Of a DNA stretch of 14,154 nt, positions 6,391 to 13,885 are shown piece after piece. Position 1 is the first letter of the stretch; each line of letters begins with the position of its first letter. A program made the translations under genes and the position numbers. Origin of the DNA: Bacteroidota bacterium (GTDB taxonomy: Bacteria > Bacteroidota > Bacteroidia > UKL13-3); NCBI GenBank assembly GCA_004293295.1, contig RDYC01000251.1, positions 1-14,154 of the forward strand, given 5' to 3'. Under the pieces are notes generated by a model. It was not told where the DNA came from. It ran no database searches and worked only from the letters and a program-made list of their open reading frames with translations.

Positions 6391-7848
6391 ATGTCGCCTG
6401 TGCTGCTTTTTTCTATTATTATCCTGTACTTTGGGGTACTGCTTTCTGTGGCGTTTTACACGGCTAAGGGCAGCAATAATCATACGTTTTTTATCGGCAA
6501 TAAAAATAGCAACTGGATGCTGGTTGCTTTTGGTATGATTGGAACCTCATTAAGTGGTGTTACTTTTATTAGTGTTCCAGGCACAATTGGTAGCAACCAT
6601 TTTACGTATTTTCAAGTTGTTTTAGGGTATTTTATCGGGTACTTTGTGGTTGCTTATGTGTTACTGCCTCTTTATTATAAATTAAACCTTACCAGCATTT
6701 ATCATTATTTGCACCAGCGGTTTGGTGTTTATAGCTACAAAACCGGGGCTTTACTTTTTATCGTATCACGAACGTTAGGGGCCACATTAAGGCTATACTT
6801 GGTTATTAACGTAATGCAACTATTTATTTTAGATGCATTGGGAATATCGTTTATTACCACTACTGTTTTCATTTTGTTAATGATACTGCTCTACACCTTT
6901 AAGGGTGGAGTTAAAACAATTGTATGGACTGATACCTTGCAAACTTTTTTTATGCTGCTGGCATTGGTGGTGTGTGTAATCTATATCATGAGTAGCTTAA
7001 ATATTGGATTTAGTGAGGCTTTTTCTCAATTAAACAGCCTTGGGTATACTGAAATATTTAATTTCAATGCGTTGGATAAAAAATTCTTCCTTAAACAAAT
7101 TATTGGCGGAGCGTTTATAACCATTAGTATGACCGGATTGGATCAGGAAATGATGCAGAAAAATATTAGTGTAAAAAAGCTTGGCGACTCGCAAAAAAAC
7201 ATGATTACTTTCAGCTCCATTATGGTTGTTGTAAACTTCTTGTTTCTGTTTTTAGGCGGTTTGTTGTATTTGTTTGCGCAGGACAAAGGATTACCTGTGC
7301 AGGGAGATGATTTATTTCCAACGGTTGCTTTACAATACCTACCTCCAATTATCTCAATTATTTTCATTATTGGCCTTATATCTGCACTTTTCCCAAGCGC
7401 TGATGGCGCAATAACGGCCCTCACTTCTTCTTTCTGCATTGATATTTTAGGCTTGAACCGAAATAAAAACCTCAATGAGGAGCAACAAAGTAAAACACGT
7501 ATTACGGTTCATTTAACGTTTGCGGCTGTTTTTTTACTATTTGTGCTATACTTTAAATGGCTTGATAATAAATCTATTATCAATATCTTACTTGATATAG
7601 CTACTTACACTTATGGACCATTATTAGGGCTATTTGCATTTGGTATCCTAACCAAAAAAGCGGTAAATGACCGACTTTCACCTGTGGTGTGTATTGCAGC
7701 CCCGGTATTCAGTTATTGCCTGCAACAGTTCTCAACCAACTTATTGGGTGGTTACCAAATTGGCATTGAAATGCTAATTATTAACGGTTTACTTACCTTT
7801 TTAGGTCTTCTTACCATTAGCAAAACAGGTACAAAGCAGCAATCGTAA
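6391..7848 (+). CDS. Sodium:solute symporter (SSS/SLC5 family)
   Basis: This 485-residue inner-membrane transporter has about 13 hydrophobic segments, the family's usual size and topology. SSS proteins couple inward sodium flow to uptake of sugars, amino acids, vitamins or other solutes. Family marks are the unwound first-helix region GTSLSGVTFISVPG (about residues 50-63), the SSS signature around FKGGVKTIVWTDTLQ (about 170-184), and the later Ser/Thr-rich helix SALFPSADGAITALTSSF (about 331-348) that in homologues contributes to the Na2 sodium site. The substrate cannot be read from sequence. I use the ATG at 6391, not the in-frame GTG six bases upstream, because the promoter box covers that GTG. 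metH follows in the same direction after a 70-nt gap, so the two may be co-transcribed, but that does not prove a methionine-related substrate. Confidence 0.9.
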   Translation: MSPVLLFSIIILYFGVLLSVAFYTAKGSNNHTFFIGNKNSNWMLVAFGMIGTSLSGVTFISVPGTIGSNHFTYFQVVLGYFIGYFVVAYVLLPLYYKLNLTSIYHYLHQRFGVYSYKTGALLFIVSRTLGATLRLYLVINVMQLFILDALGISFITTTVFILLMILLYTFKGGVKTIVWTDTLQTFFMLLALVVCVIYIMSSLNIGFSEAFSQLNSLGYTEIFNFNALDKKFFLKQIIGGAFITISMTGLDQEMMQKNISVKKLGDSQKNMITFSSIMVVVNFLFLFLGGLLYLFAQDKGLPVQGDDLFPTVALQYLPPIISIIFIIGLISALFPSADGAITALTSSFCIDILGLNRNKNLNEEQQSKTRITVHLTFAAVFLLFVLYFKWLDNKSIINILLDIATYTYGPLLGLFAFGILTKKAVNDRLSPVVCIAAPVFSYCLQQFSTNLLGGYQIGIEMLIINGLLTFLGLLTISKTGTKQQS

Positions 7849-7918
7849 ATTGTGGTTACGAACAACCTGATTCAAACCCCATTCTATTTTACTATATTGC
7901 GGCCTCTTGAAAATTTAC

Positions 7919-10507
7919 ATGACAAATAACGATTATACATTACGACTTTCAGGATTAGAGCCTTTGGTAATTTTTGAAGGATCTAACTTTATTAATGTTG
8001 GTGAGCGCACAAATGTAACCGGGTCGAAGAAGTTTCTCCGTTTAATTAAAGAAGGAAATTACGATGAGGCACTTGATGTGGCCAGAGAACAAGTGCAGGG
8101 TGGTGCCCAGGTTATTGACATTAATATGGATGAGGGGATGATTGACGGGGCCGAAGCCATGACTCGTTTTCTTAACTTGGTGATGGCAGAACCTGACATT
8201 GCAAAGGTTCCGATAATGATAGACTCCAGCAAATGGGAAATTATTGTTGCCGGATTAAAATGCGTTCAAGGTAAATGCGTGGTAAACTCCATCTCTTTAA
8301 AAGGAGGTGAAGCTGAGTTTATACGTCAAGCTCAAACGATACGTAGGTTTGGGGCCGCTGTTATTGTGATGTTATTTGATGAGGTTGGACAAGCCGATAA
8401 TTATAACCGAAGAATAGAAATTGCAGAAAGAGCCTATAGGATATTAACCAAAGAGGTTAATTTCCCTGCTGGTGATATTATTTTTGATCCCAATATTTTC
8501 CCGGTGGCAACAGGTATGGAGGAGCACAGGCGCAATGCAATTGACTTTTTTAACGCCACCAAATGGATTAAAACAAACCTCCCAGGTGCTAAAATAAGCG
8601 GAGGCGTTTCAAATGTTTCATTTTCATTTAGGGGCAATGATAAGGTACGCGAGGCCATGCATTCTGCCTTTCTTTACCATGCCATTAAAAACGGAATGGA
8701 CATGGGCATTGTTAACCCCAGTCAACTAGAAGTTTACGATGAAATAGACAAGGACCTGTTGGCTCATGTAGAGGATGTGTTATTAGACAGAAGAGAAGAT
8801 GCAACTGAACGATTGCTTGAATATGCTGAAAAAGTTAAAGGTAAGGGTAAGGAAAAGGTAGTTGATGAGGAATGGAGAAAAGGTACCGTTGAAGAACGCT
8901 TAAGCCATGCCTTAATTAAAGGTATAGTTGAGTTTATAGATATTGATATTGAAGAAGCCCGAATTAAATATGGTAAGCCATTAAACGTTATTGAAGGGCC
9001 ACTAATGGCTGGTATGAATGTGGTGGGCGATTTGTTTGGGCAGGGAAAAATGTTTTTACCACAAGTAGTTAAAAGCGCACGTGTAATGAAAAAAGCGGTG
9101 GCCTATTTAACTCCTTTTTTGGAAGAAGAAAAACGACTTTCGGGTGCTGCCGCAGGTGGAGGGCAGGGCAAGATTTTATTGGCTACTGTTAAAGGTGATG
9201 TGCATGACATTGGTAAAAATATTGTTGGTGTGGTGTTGGCTTGCAACAATTTCGAGATTGTGGATATGGGGGTGATGGTACCTGCTGACAAAATATTGGA
9301 ACGAGCAAAAATTGAAAATGCCGATATTATTGGATTAAGCGGATTGATTACACCAAGTTTGGATGAGATGGTGCACATGGCCAAAGAAATGGAGCGACTA
9401 GGTATGAATACACCTTTGCTTATAGGAGGGGCAACCACCTCACGGGTACATACAGCTGTTAAAATAGATCAAAATTATAGTGGCCCGGTTGTACATGTGC
9501 TTGATGCAAGCAAAAGTGTACCTGTGGCACAAGCACTAATTAACAAAGAAAATAGGATAGTTTTTGAAAAGCAATTAAAAGACGAATATGCCCGTTTTCG
9601 TGAGGATTATAAAAACAGAAAACGAGTAAAGGTGTTTGACCTTTACCCATTAGAGGAACTGCGCAGGTATATTGATTGGACACCCTTTTTTATGACTTGG
9701 GAACTAGCTGGTCGGTACCCAAAAATTCTTGAGGACGAAATTGTTGGTAAAGAAGCAACGAAACTTTTTGTTGATGCCAATAAAATGGTGGATGACATCA
9801 TCAGTAAAAAACTCCTCACCGCTAAGGCCGTTATTGGCTTTTGGCCTGCCAATAGTATTGGCGATGACATTGAACTTACTTCTGAACATGGAAAAGATGT
9901 GTTTCACTTTTTAAGGCAACAAGGGGAAAAAGCAGAAGGCCAAAACTACCATTGTTTAGCGGACTTTATTGCCAGCACCGAAAGCGGAAACACTGACTAT
10001 TTAGGTGGCTTTGCTGTAACAGCTGGTATTGGAATTGAAAAGCTAGTAGAAGATTTTGAAAAAAACCATGACGATTATAGCAGTATTATGGTAAAGGCAA
10101 TAGCTGATAGGCTTGCTGAAGCTTTTGCTGAACACATGCATGAACGGGTGAGAAAAGAGTTTTGGGGTTATGCCAAAGATGAGAGTTTGAATAATGAAAA
10201 TTTGATAAAGGAAGAGTATACAGGCATTAGACCCGCCCCAGGTTATCCGGCATGTCCTGATCACACCGAAAAAAGATTGTTATTCGACTTGTTGGATGCT
10301 GAAAATAATGCCGGCATCCACCTTACTGATAGTTTTGCCATGTATCCGGCAGCGAGCGTAAGTGGATTTTACTTTAGCCATCCTGAAAGCAAGTATTTTG
10401 GTGTTGGTAAAATTAACAAAGACCAAGTGGAAGAATATGCCCAGCGCAAGCAAAAAGACATTTCATATATTGAGAAATGGTTGTCGCCAAACTTGGGATA
10501 TGATTAA
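7919..10507 (+). CDS. metH: Cobalamin-dependent methionine synthase, large part (folate, B12 and activation domains)
   Basis: This 862-residue protein transfers a methyl group from methyl-tetrahydrofolate to cobalamin for methionine synthesis. It starts directly at the folate (pterin-binding) domain: NFINVGERTNVTGSKKF near residue 20, then VPIMIDSSKWE, to about 300. A helical cap (about 320-405) leads to the B12 domain with the DxHxxG motif DVHDIG (cobalt-ligand His at residue 429), then GLSGLITPSL and IGGATTS. The reactivation domain follows from about 570, with the S-adenosylmethionine motif RPAPGYPACPDHTEK (from residue 771) and YPAASVSGFYF. The homocysteine/zinc domain, residues 1 to about 350 of E. 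coli MetH, is missing. No sequence for it occurs upstream, where the symporter ends. In many Bacteroidota that domain is a separate protein. I prefer the ATG at 7919 over the TTG at 7907, as homologues begin near there. Confidence 0.95.
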   Translation: MTNNDYTLRLSGLEPLVIFEGSNFINVGERTNVTGSKKFLRLIKEGNYDEALDVAREQVQGGAQVIDINMDEGMIDGAEAMTRFLNLVMAEPDIAKVPIMIDSSKWEIIVAGLKCVQGKCVVNSISLKGGEAEFIRQAQTIRRFGAAVIVMLFDEVGQADNYNRRIEIAERAYRILTKEVNFPAGDIIFDPNIFPVATGMEEHRRNAIDFFNATKWIKTNLPGAKISGGVSNVSFSFRGNDKVREAMHSAFLYHAIKNGMDMGIVNPSQLEVYDEIDKDLLAHVEDVLLDRREDATERLLEYAEKVKGKGKEKVVDEEWRKGTVEERLSHALIKGIVEFIDIDIEEARIKYGKPLNVIEGPLMAGMNVVGDLFGQGKMFLPQVVKSARVMKKAVAYLTPFLEEEKRLSGAAAGGGQGKILLATVKGDVHDIGKNIVGVVLACNNFEIVDMGVMVPADKILERAKIENADIIGLSGLITPSLDEMVHMAKEMERLGMNTPLLIGGATTSRVHTAVKIDQNYSGPVVHVLDASKSVPVAQALINKENRIVFEKQLKDEYARFREDYKNRKRVKVFDLYPLEELRRYIDWTPFFMTWELAGRYPKILEDEIVGKEATKLFVDANKMVDDIISKKLLTAKAVIGFWPANSIGDDIELTSEHGKDVFHFLRQQGEKAEGQNYHCLADFIASTESGNTDYLGGFAVTAGIGIEKLVEDFEKNHDDYSSIMVKAIADRLAEAFAEHMHERVRKEFWGYAKDESLNNENLIKEEYTGIRPAPGYPACPDHTEKRLLFDLLDAENNAGIHLTDSFAMYPAASVSGFYFSHPESKYFGVGKINKDQVEEYAQRKQKDISYIEKWLSPNLGYD

Positions 10508-10525
10508 TTGTTGCTTGAACCAATA

Positions 10526-10563
10526 CAAAAGAAGCCGCTTACTTAAGTAAGCGGCTTCTTTTG
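10526..10563. terminator. Bidirectional intrinsic terminator between metH and the porG-like gene
   Basis: A perfect 38-nt palindrome with two 19-nt halves (core GAAGCCGCTTAC and its complement) and no spacer. It is GC-rich in the stem and carries A-runs on the left and T-runs on the right, so it works as an intrinsic terminator on both strands. It lies 19 nt past the metH stop codon and 19 nt past the convergent stop at 10582. Confidence 0.95.
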
Positions 10564-10581
10564 TTATTTATGCGCTGATGC

Positions 10582-11472
10582 TTAGTAAAAACGAGGGCAA
10601 CGAATGGCTTTGCCGGAAGACTTACCTCGGCCACCTCTAGATCCGCCACCGGAAACTTTACCCAAGGTGTAAGAAGCTGTTAAACCGTACATGAAATAAA
10701 AATCAGAGTTCTGTAAGAGCTTATTCACAAACCCTGAGCCATAACTCTCTTTAGGTGCGCCCATCTTACTTCTAAAGTCTCCAATATTTTTATCCGATGT
10801 TGATCTTGAGTAAATCAATCTGGTTAGGGCAGGGTCAGTGGTAATTGAAGGGTCAACGTATCTATTATCCGGTGCGATATCATCAATGTAAGAGGTTGTG
10901 GTATACCTGGCTCCTACCTCAAATCCAAGTTGGAATCTTTTTGACATGTAATACCTGAATCCGAACCCCACAGGAACGCAAATGGCCGATGTTGAATAAG
11001 CAATGCCTGAAAGTTTGAGTGGTGCCGTGCTGATAAATGTTCCATTAACATTTGTTTTGGGATCAAAAGTAAAAAAACCTATACCACCGAAAATGTAAGG
11101 GATGAGGGGATTTACAAACCTTCTCCCTTTATTTCTATCTGCTTTTAAGTTAAACTCTGCAATTAATGAGCCTTCTATAATTGTTGATTGGAAGTTCCAG
11201 TTTCTGGCAATTTGCCAATCACTGGTACTGTTTGCGTCATCTCCCTGAACTCTGGCATAACCTGCAAACGCTCTCAAGGCCAATCGCTGTCCCAATCTGT
11301 AGCGAACGAATCCACCAAAAGACGGGCCTATGCTTTTTACATCCAACCCATTCACAACGTCTCCATAATAGTATGAACCACCTGCCAAAATACCTATGTC
11401 CATATTTTGTGACTTTACTATCCCAGAAAAACATAGGATTAACAGGAGTGTCAATTTATTTTTAATACTCAT
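10582..11472 (-). CDS. porG: DUF6089/PorG-like outer-membrane beta-barrel protein
   Basis: This 296-residue exported protein has an N-terminal signal peptide (MSIKNKLTLLLILCFSGIVKSQ, residues 1-22). Amphipathic beta segments follow, such as DIGILAGGSYYYGDV, FGGFVRYRLGQRLALRAFAG, IPYIFGGIGFFTF and LGFEVGARYTTTSYIDD. These match the DUF6089 family, which includes PorG, an outer-membrane component of the type IX secretion system in Porphyromonas gingivalis. The protein carries a Gly/Arg/Ser-rich basic tail ending CPRFY. The frame is open to 11520, but a strong promoter at 11491-11521 lies inside that extension and the signal peptide starts at 11472, so I use that ATG. It sits next to nadK, a pairing I recall as common in Bacteroidota. 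The family is clear, but a true PorG role is inference. No other secretion-system gene is visible. Confidence 0.85.
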   Translation of the reverse strand: MSIKNKLTLLLILCFSGIVKSQNMDIGILAGGSYYYGDVVNGLDVKSIGPSFGGFVRYRLGQRLALRAFAGYARVQGDDANSTSDWQIARNWNFQSTIIEGSLIAEFNLKADRNKGRRFVNPLIPYIFGGIGFFTFDPKTNVNGTFISTAPLKLSGIAYSTSAICVPVGFGFRYYMSKRFQLGFEVGARYTTTSYIDDIAPDNRYVDPSITTDPALTRLIYSRSTSDKNIGDFRSKMGAPKESYGSGFVNKLLQNSDFYFMYGLTASYTLGKVSGGGSRGGRGKSSGKAIRCPRFY

Positions 11473-11490
11473 AGAGGTCTTAAGATTCCA

Positions 11491-11521
11491 CAAAATTAAC
11501 TGATTAATTCTTAAAAGCAAG
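11491..11521 (-). promoter_or_regulatory. Promoter of the porG-like gene
   Basis: On the minus strand CTTG (11518-11521), a 19-nt spacer, then TAATTTTG (11491-11498), a perfect -7 box. The predicted start near 11486 gives a leader of about 14 nt to the ATG at 11472. It lies in the 60-bp gap after nadK, so this gene can be expressed independently of the upstream operon. It is one of the best promoter matches in the window. Confidence 0.65.
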
Positions 11522-11532
11522 AAACATTACTG

Positions 11533-12417
11533 TTAACTGTTTCTGTTATCAACTCCCCACATTAATTTATTGCGCAACGTATCCAGATAGTTATCATCAT
11601 TAAAACGAATCAGGTTGAAGGAGAAGGGCGCCTTTTTTATGGCCAATTGTGCGTTATTAGAGACTGTTTCAGAACGAGAGTCCAAAGATATGAGGTAACT
11701 GGTTGCTCTACCCTCTATTTCAAACGATAACACATTTTCATCACTAACAATAATTGGCCTTACATTAAGGTTATGCGGAGCAATAGGGGTAACCACAAAG
11801 CTTGAGCTATTGGGGTACATGATTGGGCCTCCACAACTTAAGGAGTATCCGGTTGAACCCGTTGGTGTTGAGATAATTAACCCATCACTCCAATAGGAAT
11901 TTAAAAATTCTCCATTTATATACGAATGGATGATAATCATGCTTGAGGTGTCCTTCTTATGGATTACAAAATCGTTTAGCGCATACTGAACCCCTTCAAA
12001 CAACTGAATATCAGATTCCAATTGTAAAACTAGCCTATGGTCAAGTTGGTAATGCCCCTTTTCCAAGTTGTCAATTGCTTTAATGGCATTTTGCATATCA
12101 ACACTGGCTAAAAAGCCAAGCCTTCCAGTGTTAATTCCTAAAACAGGTATTTGTAAATCAAGCACATAGGTTAATACATCAAGTATTGTTCCATCCCCCC
12201 CAATACTAATTACATAGTCGGCTTTGAGTTTTTTTAGGGTGTGATAATTATCAAAGGTATCCGATTGTTTTATCCTTAACTCGGCTTGTTTGCATTGGAT
12301 TAAAAATGTTTCTTCAACAAAAAAAACAATTTCCTTTTGGCTCAGGTAGTCAAAAACTGTCTGCAATTGCTTTTGATACTCTTTTTTATAGACCTTACCG
12401 TATATAGCAAGCCTCAT
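11533..12417 (-). CDS. nadK: NAD kinase
   Basis: This 294-residue cytoplasmic enzyme phosphorylates NAD to NADP, usually with ATP, and is the main entry to the NADP pool. Visible family motifs are GGDGTILD (about 73-80), PVLGINTGRLGFL (nucleotide-binding loop), the conserved Asn-acid pair in ALNDFVIHK (Asp where many homologues have Glu), and SDGLIISTPTGSTGYSLSCGGP in the C-terminal beta domain. The frame is open to 12441, but the ATG at 12417 is the better start. It overlaps the TGA of the upstream CBS-domain gene as ATGA, a typical translational-coupling junction, and gives the N-terminus MRLAIYGK expected of the family. It is the third gene of the hydrolase-CBS-nadK operon. Confidence 0.96.
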   Translation of the reverse strand: MRLAIYGKVYKKEYQKQLQTVFDYLSQKEIVFFVEETFLIQCKQAELRIKQSDTFDNYHTLKKLKADYVISIGGDGTILDVLTYVLDLQIPVLGINTGRLGFLASVDMQNAIKAIDNLEKGHYQLDHRLVLQLESDIQLFEGVQYALNDFVIHKKDTSSMIIIHSYINGEFLNSYWSDGLIISTPTGSTGYSLSCGGPIMYPNSSSFVVTPIAPHNLNVRPIIVSDENVLSFEIEGRATSYLISLDSRSETVSNNAQLAIKKAPFSFNLIRFNDDNYLDTLRNKLMWGVDNRNS

Positions 12418-13064
12418 GTATTCATGTATTTTATAAGCCAATCAAATCGGTTATCTAATCCTCCCCTAACTTCACTTAATTGATGAACCGCTTTTATTTG
12501 ATAACCAAATCTTTCAAAAGCGTGCAGAAGGGTATTTATTTCGGTGGAGTTGAACTTAATGTTTACTTCTAATTTATTATCAGCTAAGGATTTGGTAAAA
12601 ATGCCAATAACCTTAAAATTATTGGTTTCCGAAATTCGAGCTATTTCTGTTAAGGTATAATCTCTGGCGCTAATTTGTATGGTAACAATGGCACCGGGCA
12701 GGCTATTGGCAGCATCTTGGGTATATGCTCTAAGTAAGTCTGTTAGGGCTATGGCTCCTTTGTAATTTTGGTACTCATCGCACACGGCAATGGTACTAAC
12801 CCCATAATCATGCATTACCTTACTCACATCAAACAAATGTGTTTTATCGAAAACAAAAAAAGTAGTGGTGTCCATCTGTTCCCCAACTGTTTTGTTTTTA
12901 TCTCTCGCTGCTTTATTTAAATGCAAATAGCCCAGTAGTTTATTCTGTTCAACCACAGGCATTACCGTAATGTTTTCAGCCATCATAAAATCACATGCGG
13001 CCTCACACAAGTCACTTTTTTTTAGTGGGATGATGTGGTCAGATATCAACTCTTCTGCAATCAT
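12414..13064 (-). CDS. CBS-domain protein with C-terminal ACT-like segment (AcuB-like architecture)
   Basis: This 216-residue soluble protein has two tandem CBS motifs. The first is about residues 1-52 (ending in the typical MPVVEQNKLLGYLHL), and the second about 61-115 (VSTIAVCDEYQNYKGAIALTDLL). Together they would form one Bateman module, which usually binds adenosine nucleotides. Residues of about 125-195 (IVTIQISARDYTLTEIARI and the beta-rich remainder) look like an ACT-like regulatory fold, as in AcuB-type proteins. No catalytic domain is seen. It starts 3 bp after the hydrolase stop codon and overlaps nadK by the ATGA junction, so all three should be co-transcribed. A role in sensing adenylate or NAD state to tune NADP synthesis is attractive but unproven. 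Confidence 0.88.
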   Translation of the reverse strand: MIAEELISDHIIPLKKSDLCEAACDFMMAENITVMPVVEQNKLLGYLHLNKAARDKNKTVGEQMDTTTFFVFDKTHLFDVSKVMHDYGVSTIAVCDEYQNYKGAIALTDLLRAYTQDAANSLPGAIVTIQISARDYTLTEIARISETNNFKVIGIFTKSLADNKLEVNIKFNSTEINTLLHAFERFGYQIKAVHQLSEVRGGLDNRFDWLIKYMNT

Positions 13065-13067
13065 GTA

Positions 13068-13832
13068 TTACTTGCTTAAGTGCTTCAGGTAAAAAGCTGC
13101 TGCTATGGTATTAAATTCAACAGGCTGCTCCATCATTGGCGCATGACCACATCTATCAAGTAAGTGCAATTCTGCATTGGGTAACAATTGCTTAAACTCT
13201 TCACCTACGCTTGGTGGTGTAATGATATCATCTTTACCCCAAATTAAACAAACCGGAATAGTTATTTTAGGAATATCCTTTCGCATGTTGTGGCGTATGG
13301 CACTTTTTGCCATGGTTAGTATGCGCAAAACCTTCATTCTGTCGTTTACGGTTTCAAACACCTCATCCACTAACTCATCCGTTGCCGTTTTAGGATCATA
13401 AAACGTTATTTCTACTTTTTTTCTAATGAATTCTTTATCTCCTTTCTTAGGATAATTACCTCCCATAGCATTTTCGTATAGTCCGCTGCTTCCGGTTAAT
13501 AATAAGGTACGAATTTTTTCCGGGTGTTTTTTTTGGTAAACCAACCCCACATGCCCGCCTAAAGAATTTCCTAATAGATTTACTTGGTCATACTTTTTAT
13601 ACTCTACAAATTCATGAATAAAGTTGGCAAGTCCCTCTACACTTAGGGTTAATATATTCATCTCAAAAATTGGCATCAGTGGAATAACCACTTTATACTT
13701 ATTTGAAAAATACTGCGTCACATCTTTCCAATTGCTTAACGCCCCGAAAAGCCCATGTAATAAAAGAAGCACCTCGCCCTCACCCTCTTCTATGTAATTG
13801 AATTTACCCTCTTGTTTTATCGCTATATCCAT
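13068..13832 (-). CDS. Alpha/beta-fold hydrolase
   Basis: This 254-residue soluble hydrolase has all core elements of the family. These are the oxyanion-hole stretch LLLHGLFG, the nucleophile elbow GNSLGG (Ser at residue 90), the acidic triad residue in WGKDDIITPP (Asp202) and the triad His230 in DRCGHAPMMEQP. There is no signal peptide or membrane segment. The substrate cannot be told from sequence, and it could be an ester, thioester or C-C bond. The open frame reaches a TTG at 13853, but the ATG at 13832 is preferred, because a consensus -7 box lies at 13855-13862 and the TTG would fall almost at the transcription start. It is the first gene of the operon with the CBS-domain gene and nadK. 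Confidence 0.9.
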   Translation of the reverse strand: MDIAIKQEGKFNYIEEGEGEVLLLLHGLFGALSNWKDVTQYFSNKYKVVIPLMPIFEMNILTLSVEGLANFIHEFVEYKKYDQVNLLGNSLGGHVGLVYQKKHPEKIRTLLLTGSSGLYENAMGGNYPKKGDKEFIRKKVEITFYDPKTATDELVDEVFETVNDRMKVLRILTMAKSAIRHNMRKDIPKITIPVCLIWGKDDIITPPSVGEEFKQLLPNAELHLLDRCGHAPMMEQPVEFNTIAAAFYLKHLSK

Positions 13833-13854
13833 GTAAAATGATACGATTTGCAAC

Positions 13855-13885
13855 CAAATATAGCCAAAAAAATAAACTAAACAGG
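13855..13885 (-). promoter_or_regulatory. Promoter of the hydrolase-CBS-nadK operon
   Basis: The minus strand carries TATATTTG (13855-13862), a perfect -7 box. With a 19-nt spacer, CCTG (13882-13885) is a partial -33 match that lies inside the end of the upstream amidotransferase gene. The leader to the ATG at 13832 would be about 18 nt. Read-through from the amidotransferase gene is also possible, since no terminator is seen between them. Confidence 0.45.

Noticed and set aside
7907..7918. TTG start for methionine synthase giving four extra residues
   Set aside because: Homologues begin at the MTNN-like position, and the ATG at 7919 is a far better start codon.
12418..12441. Upstream ATG for nadK at 12441
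   Set aside because: It would overlap the CBS-domain gene by 28 bp, while the ATG at 12417 forms a clean ATGA junction and the expected family N-terminus.
13833..13853. TTG start for the hydrolase
   Set aside because: It lies at the predicted transcription start, and a normal ATG follows at 13832 ahead of the first beta strand.
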